Part shown: positions 6,655-9,627 of the stretch, piece by piece
Layout of the letters: the number at the start of each line of letters is the position of its first letter
How positions within the stretch are numbered: the stretch's first letter is position 1
Assembly: GCA_016292455.1 (NCBI GenBank)
Contig: JAEDIL010000068.1
Coordinates: 1 to 9,627 of the forward strand
Direction: 5' to 3'
Length of the DNA stretch: 9,627 bases
Source: Clostridiaceae bacterium
GTDB lineage: Bacteria; Bacillota; Clostridia; Oscillospirales; Acutalibacteraceae
Notes under the pieces: generated by a model
Told to the model about the DNA's origin: nothing
Seen by the model: only the letters and a program-made list of their open reading frames with translations
Databases searched by the model: none
Made by a program: the position numbers and the translations under genes

Positions 6655-6672
6655 TAAGATGGGGGTAATAAA

Positions 6673-7818
6673 ATGAGCACAAACAAAAAACAACTGACGA
6701 CATGGGAGGCCTCCTGTATCATTACGGGCTACGGAATCGGCGCAGGCGTCCTCAGTATGCCGTACATGGCGGCACGAAACGGAATTATTCTTTCAACCTT
6801 GATTCTGATTCTGGCGCTTCTTGCGAGCTATGTACTTCATCTGATGATTGCGGAAATCGCTTTCAAAGAGGGCAACGGCGGTCAGATCATCTCATGCCTT
6901 AACCGCTTCCTTTTCAGAGGAAAGTGGAAAAAGCCTTTATCCGTGATTTTCTTTACTCTGATGGCGGTTATTCTCGTGACGAACCTTGCGGCGTATATTT
7001 CCGGCGCCGAAGAGGTCATCGTCGGACTTCTTCCTATTCCGCCGATTGTCGCAAAGCTTCTTTTCTATGCGGTTGCGGCCTCTGTTGTTCTCTTCGGACT
7101 AAAAGCGGTCGGCATTTCCGAAAAAATTGCCGTGACGGTGATTTTTGCGCTGATCGGCGTACTCGCTGTTGCTTCCTTTATCAAAGCCCGAAATCCGCTC
7201 AGCCTTTCTGTCGGAACGGTAAACGATGCGCTTGCTTATTACGGACTTGCCATGTTTGCTATGTCTGCCTTTTTCTCGGTGCCGCAGGCGGTTGAAGGAC
7301 TTGACGGTGACAAAAAGAAAATACATAAGGCAGTCTTTATCGGACTGTTCAACACATTTTTGCTGATTCTCGTCATCTCCGTTTGCTCGCTGATTTCATC
7401 AGCCGAGGTTACTGAGCTTGCCATGGTCGGCTGGAGTCAGGGAATCGGTCTGTGGGCTCAGGTAATCGGCAGTCTTTTCACAATTCTTGCAATGCTGACT
7501 ACCTATTGGTCACTGTCGCTCGCTCTGGGCGGCATTGTAAACGATATGCTTCACACAGGTACAAAAATCAGTTGGCTTCTGGCTACCCTGCCCTCGCTCA
7601 TTGTGGTGCTTTTCAATCTTGCAGGATTCATGGAGCTGATGCGGACAGCCGGCGGTCTGATTGCGATTCTGATTGCCATGATGGTTGTCCCGGCGTACCA
7701 TAACGCCCGGAAAGAATCACCCGAGCATAATCTTATCAAAAAGGGCGGACTTCCGCTCGAATTGCTGATAGTGTTCGCCTATATCCTGATGGCGGTGGGA
7801 AGTGTGGTTCCGGTATGA
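6673..7818 (+). CDS. Amino-acid permease, AAAP/HAAAP type (APC superfamily)
   Basis: A 381-residue integral membrane transporter, probably importing an amino acid with H+ or Na+ through a LeuT-type fold. The hallmark is near the N-terminus: ITGYGIGAGVLSMPYMAARNG-like segment at 17-37, a broken TM1 helix with the unwound GxGxGxLxxP pattern seen in AAAP and aromatic amino-acid permeases. I count about 11 hydrophobic segments: roughly 11-32, 37-60, 88-110, 125-143, 150-170, 186-206, 217-240, 258-283, 299-320, 326-341 and 361-379. This fits the family's usual 10-11. The ribosome site GGGGG (6661-6665) is about seven bases before the ATG. The stop overlaps the amidohydrolase start as ATGA, so the two are translationally coupled and probably share a substrate or its breakdown. 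Which amino acid is carried cannot be read. Confidence 0.9.
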   Translation: MSTNKKQLTTWEASCIITGYGIGAGVLSMPYMAARNGIILSTLILILALLASYVLHLMIAEIAFKEGNGGQIISCLNRFLFRGKWKKPLSVIFFTLMAVILVTNLAAYISGAEEVIVGLLPIPPIVAKLLFYAVAASVVLFGLKAVGISEKIAVTVIFALIGVLAVASFIKARNPLSLSVGTVNDALAYYGLAMFAMSAFFSVPQAVEGLDGDKKKIHKAVFIGLFNTFLLILVISVCSLISSAEVTELAMVGWSQGIGLWAQVIGSLFTILAMLTTYWSLSLALGGIVNDMLHTGTKISWLLATLPSLIVVLFNLAGFMELMRTAGGLIAILIAMMVVPAYHNARKESPEHNLIKKGGLPLELLIVFAYILMAVGSVVPV

Positions 7819-9407
7819 GCAAGACACTGTTTACAAACGCCGTTATCCATACGGGACGTACTGAATCGGAAGTTTTTGGCTCGATGCTTACTGAAAACGG
7901 CGTCATCAGAGAGCTTTACCCGGCTCAAAAAGCCACGGTGCACGACAAAAACACAAAGGTCATTGACCTCAATGGACAGCATGTGTACCCGTGCCTGATT
8001 GATGCGCATGTACACATGCTTCTGACGGTTGCCGTGATGGCAATGGGCTTTAATATCTGCGAAATTACTGCCGAGGGAGTGCAGCCGCATACTTTAAAAG
8101 GCGTCGAGGAACGCCTGAGAAGCTATGTGTCCGGGCAAAAAAAAGACGCCGTTATCGCCTGCAACAATTATATCTTAACGGCAATCGACGAAAGACGTAT
8201 GCCGACCAAGGAGGAACTCGACGACTGGTGCGGCGGACGTGCGGTTGTCATCTATAACATCGACGGGCACAGCACCTCTCTTTCAACAAAGATGCTCGAG
8301 CTTGTCGGCATCAACCCCGAGGGGCACAGCGGTGTCCTTCAGGGCGAGGAAAACGAGCGTACACAAGGTCGTATCATCAACAAGGTCGGCTCAATGATCA
8401 CGCTTCCGATGCTCGCAAAGGGCATTGCAAGGTTTCAGAACGCCTGCGCTTACTACGGAATCAGCGTAGTCGGGGCCTTGGAGGGAAACGGCGATTCACC
8501 GAAAGACAGCACAACGGGACTGATCGCACGACTTGCAAGGCATTTTGACGTCGGCGTCCGGCTCTATCTTCAGTATACCGATCTGAAACGCGTTGAACCG
8601 TTCCGCAAAAAGATGACTCACCCGAGAGTCGGCGGCTGCGGTGACTGGGAGATGGACGGTGCGACCGGCTCACACAGCGCCGCTTTCTATGTGCCGTTTA
8701 ACGATACGGGAGAAACCGCACCCTGCTATTATTCGCAGGAGTTTGTGGATAAGCTTGTAAAAGAGGCGGACGAAAATGGCTATCAGATTGCAAGCCACGC
8801 AATCGGCGAAGCGGCAATTGAGCGAATATTACACGCCCTTGAACAGCTTGATTCCAAGCACACGAACCGGATTGAGCACTGCGAATTTATGAACGACGAA
8901 AGCTTCCGGGCAATTTGCAAGGGCAAATATGCTATTATGATGCAGCCGGGCTATGCCTGGATAGACAAGCGGTATCTGCACACCTACGAGCAGTTTCTTC
9001 CCGGGGAAATCATCAGCCGCATGAAGCTGAAATCTCTGTACGATGCAGGAGTGTGCGTGTGCGGCTCTTCGGATTCTCCCGTACAGGATATGGATCCGTA
9101 TCTGCAAATGCTTGGCATGGTGCAGTTTTACAACGAAAACGAATCCGTCACACCGTTTCAGGCATTTCGCTGCTATACCGCCCATGCAGCAAAAAGCATT
9201 GAAGAAAGTGACGTCAGGGGCACCTTAGAGCCGGGAAAGGTTGCCGACTTTTTTACGGCGGATCGGGACTTTTTTACCCTTTCACCGCAAGAGGTGGTGG
9301 ATTTCAGACCGACCGGCACTTATTACGGCGGCAAGAAATATCAGAAGAAAAAAGGAACCGTTCCGGAGCTTCTTTTTATGCTGCTTCGCAGACCGAAAAA
9401 GATATAA
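7815..9407 (+). CDS. YtcJ-like metal-dependent amidohydrolase (family 3)
   Basis: A 530-residue amidohydrolase of the Amidohydro_3/YtcJ group, a TIM-barrel metallohydrolase with a flanking beta-sandwich made from both ends of the chain. Metal ligands are visible: HVH (65-67) after CLIDA, His328 in SHAIGEAA, His355 in RIEHCEF and Asp420 in GSSDSP. DGHSTSLS (150-157) and EMDGATGSHSAAF (279-291) match the YtcJ substrate-site blocks. The end, GTLEPGKVADFF (469-480), is the standard amidohydrolase C-terminal motif. There is no signal peptide, so it is cytoplasmic. It starts inside the permease stop (ATGA) with no strong ribosome site of its own, implying coupling. Family members hydrolyse amides, formamides or N-acyl compounds, and many lack a known substrate. 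Paired with an amino-acid permease, it may cleave an imported amide or N-acyl amino acid (inference). Its 3' end leads to a clear terminator. Confidence 0.92.
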   Translation: MSKTLFTNAVIHTGRTESEVFGSMLTENGVIRELYPAQKATVHDKNTKVIDLNGQHVYPCLIDAHVHMLLTVAVMAMGFNICEITAEGVQPHTLKGVEERLRSYVSGQKKDAVIACNNYILTAIDERRMPTKEELDDWCGGRAVVIYNIDGHSTSLSTKMLELVGINPEGHSGVLQGEENERTQGRIINKVGSMITLPMLAKGIARFQNACAYYGISVVGALEGNGDSPKDSTTGLIARLARHFDVGVRLYLQYTDLKRVEPFRKKMTHPRVGGCGDWEMDGATGSHSAAFYVPFNDTGETAPCYYSQEFVDKLVKEADENGYQIASHAIGEAAIERILHALEQLDSKHTNRIEHCEFMNDESFRAICKGKYAIMMQPGYAWIDKRYLHTYEQFLPGEIISRMKLKSLYDAGVCVCGSSDSPVQDMDPYLQMLGMVQFYNENESVTPFQAFRCYTAHAAKSIEESDVRGTLEPGKVADFFTADRDFFTLSPQEVVDFRPTGTYYGGKKYQKKKGTVPELLFMLLRRPKKI

Positions 9408-9495
9408 CACAGAAATTTTTTCGCATTCGGCGATATTAAGATGTCAAATCAGGAATTCAAGCAACGGTAAAAAATGTGTTTATGCAAATAATCAT

Positions 9496-9522
9496 GGACG
9501 GCGTTTCCGCCGTCCGTTTTTT
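9496..9522 (+). terminator. Strong intrinsic terminator
   Basis: GGACGGCG (9496-9503), loop TTTC, CGCCGTCC (9508-9515), then GTTTTTT to 9522. The eight-pair perfect GC-rich stem with a six-T run is a textbook Rho-independent terminator. It lies 88 bases after the amidohydrolase stop. ATCAT before the stem and ATGAT after the T-run could extend the pairing. Bases 9408-9495 hold nothing else recognisable. Confidence 0.93.
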
Positions 9523-9540
9523 ATGATAGCCGCAGTTGTT

Positions 9541-9583
9541 CGTTCTGACCTTTTTTGAGTCAACAAAATGACGGTTCAGAACG
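9541..9583. repeat. Inverted repeat after the terminator
   Basis: CGTTCTGA (9541-9548) is the exact reverse complement of TCAGAACG (9576-9583). CC at 9549-9550 also matches GG at 9573-9574 with one bulged T, and the loop is 22 bases. It may be a second, weaker terminator, a convergent-gene terminator or a binding site. No gene is seen in 9523-9627. Confidence 0.4.
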
Positions 9584-9627
9584 TGCTGCTGTTCGGAAAT
9601 AATGCGTCTGAACGCTTCGTTTTGAGC

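Noticed and set aside
9457..9627. Minus-strand open frame entering from the right edge
   Set aside because: It runs through the perfect terminator stem and its T-run and shows no recognisable protein, so it is probably a chance open frame.
1..9627. CRISPR arrays, tRNA or rRNA genes, insertion sequences
   Set aside because: I saw no regularly spaced repeats, no tRNA-like cloverleaf, no rRNA segments and no transposase or terminal repeats.

Overview
The window looks like a low-to-mid GC Gram-positive chromosome, most likely a gut-type Clostridia (Oscillospiraceae/Ruminococcaceae-like). This is inferred from purine-rich Shine-Dalgarno sites (AGGTGA, GAGGTG, AGGAGG), extended -10 promoters of the TGnTATAAT type and the gene families present; no marker gene fixes the taxon. 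All supported genes are on the + strand.

Region 1 (84-6046) is part of a surface-glycan (capsule, exopolysaccharide or wall-glycan) locus. In order it encodes a short membrane sugar-phosphate transferase that starts the lipid-linked glycan, an HpcH/HpaI-type aldolase, a D-2-hydroxyacid dehydrogenase, an asparagine-synthetase-like ATP-dependent protein, a GT4 glycosyltransferase and a GT2 glycosyltransferase. The first five genes are packed with gaps of 0-9 bases or short overlaps and so read as one operon. The GT2 gene follows after 59 bases. No flippase, polymerase or nucleotide-sugar synthesis gene is in view, so the locus must extend upstream of base 1 or lie partly elsewhere.

The most interesting part is the trio at 693-4008. 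An aldolase would make a 2-keto acid, a dehydrogenase would reduce it to a 2-hydroxy acid, and an AsnB-like enzyme without the glutaminase cysteine could activate a carboxylate and join it to an amine. Together they could make and attach an acyl decoration to the glycan, but this is an inference from family chemistry and gene order.

Region 2 (6047-6672) separates the glycan genes from the next operon. It holds an extended -10 promoter overlapping a short palindrome, a small GTG-start ORF with a perfect AGGAGG site, a stretch that looks like the decayed or frameshifted rest of a small protein gene, a second extended -10 promoter, and a stem-loop just before the next gene.

Region 3 (6673-9407) is a two-gene operon with a 4-base ATGA overlap: an 11-TM amino-acid permease of the AAAP/HAAAP type and a YtcJ-like amidohydrolase. 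It probably imports an amino acid or small amide-containing compound and hydrolyses it or a relative. A strong intrinsic terminator at 9496-9522 ends it. The last 105 bases hold an inverted repeat and no recognisable gene.
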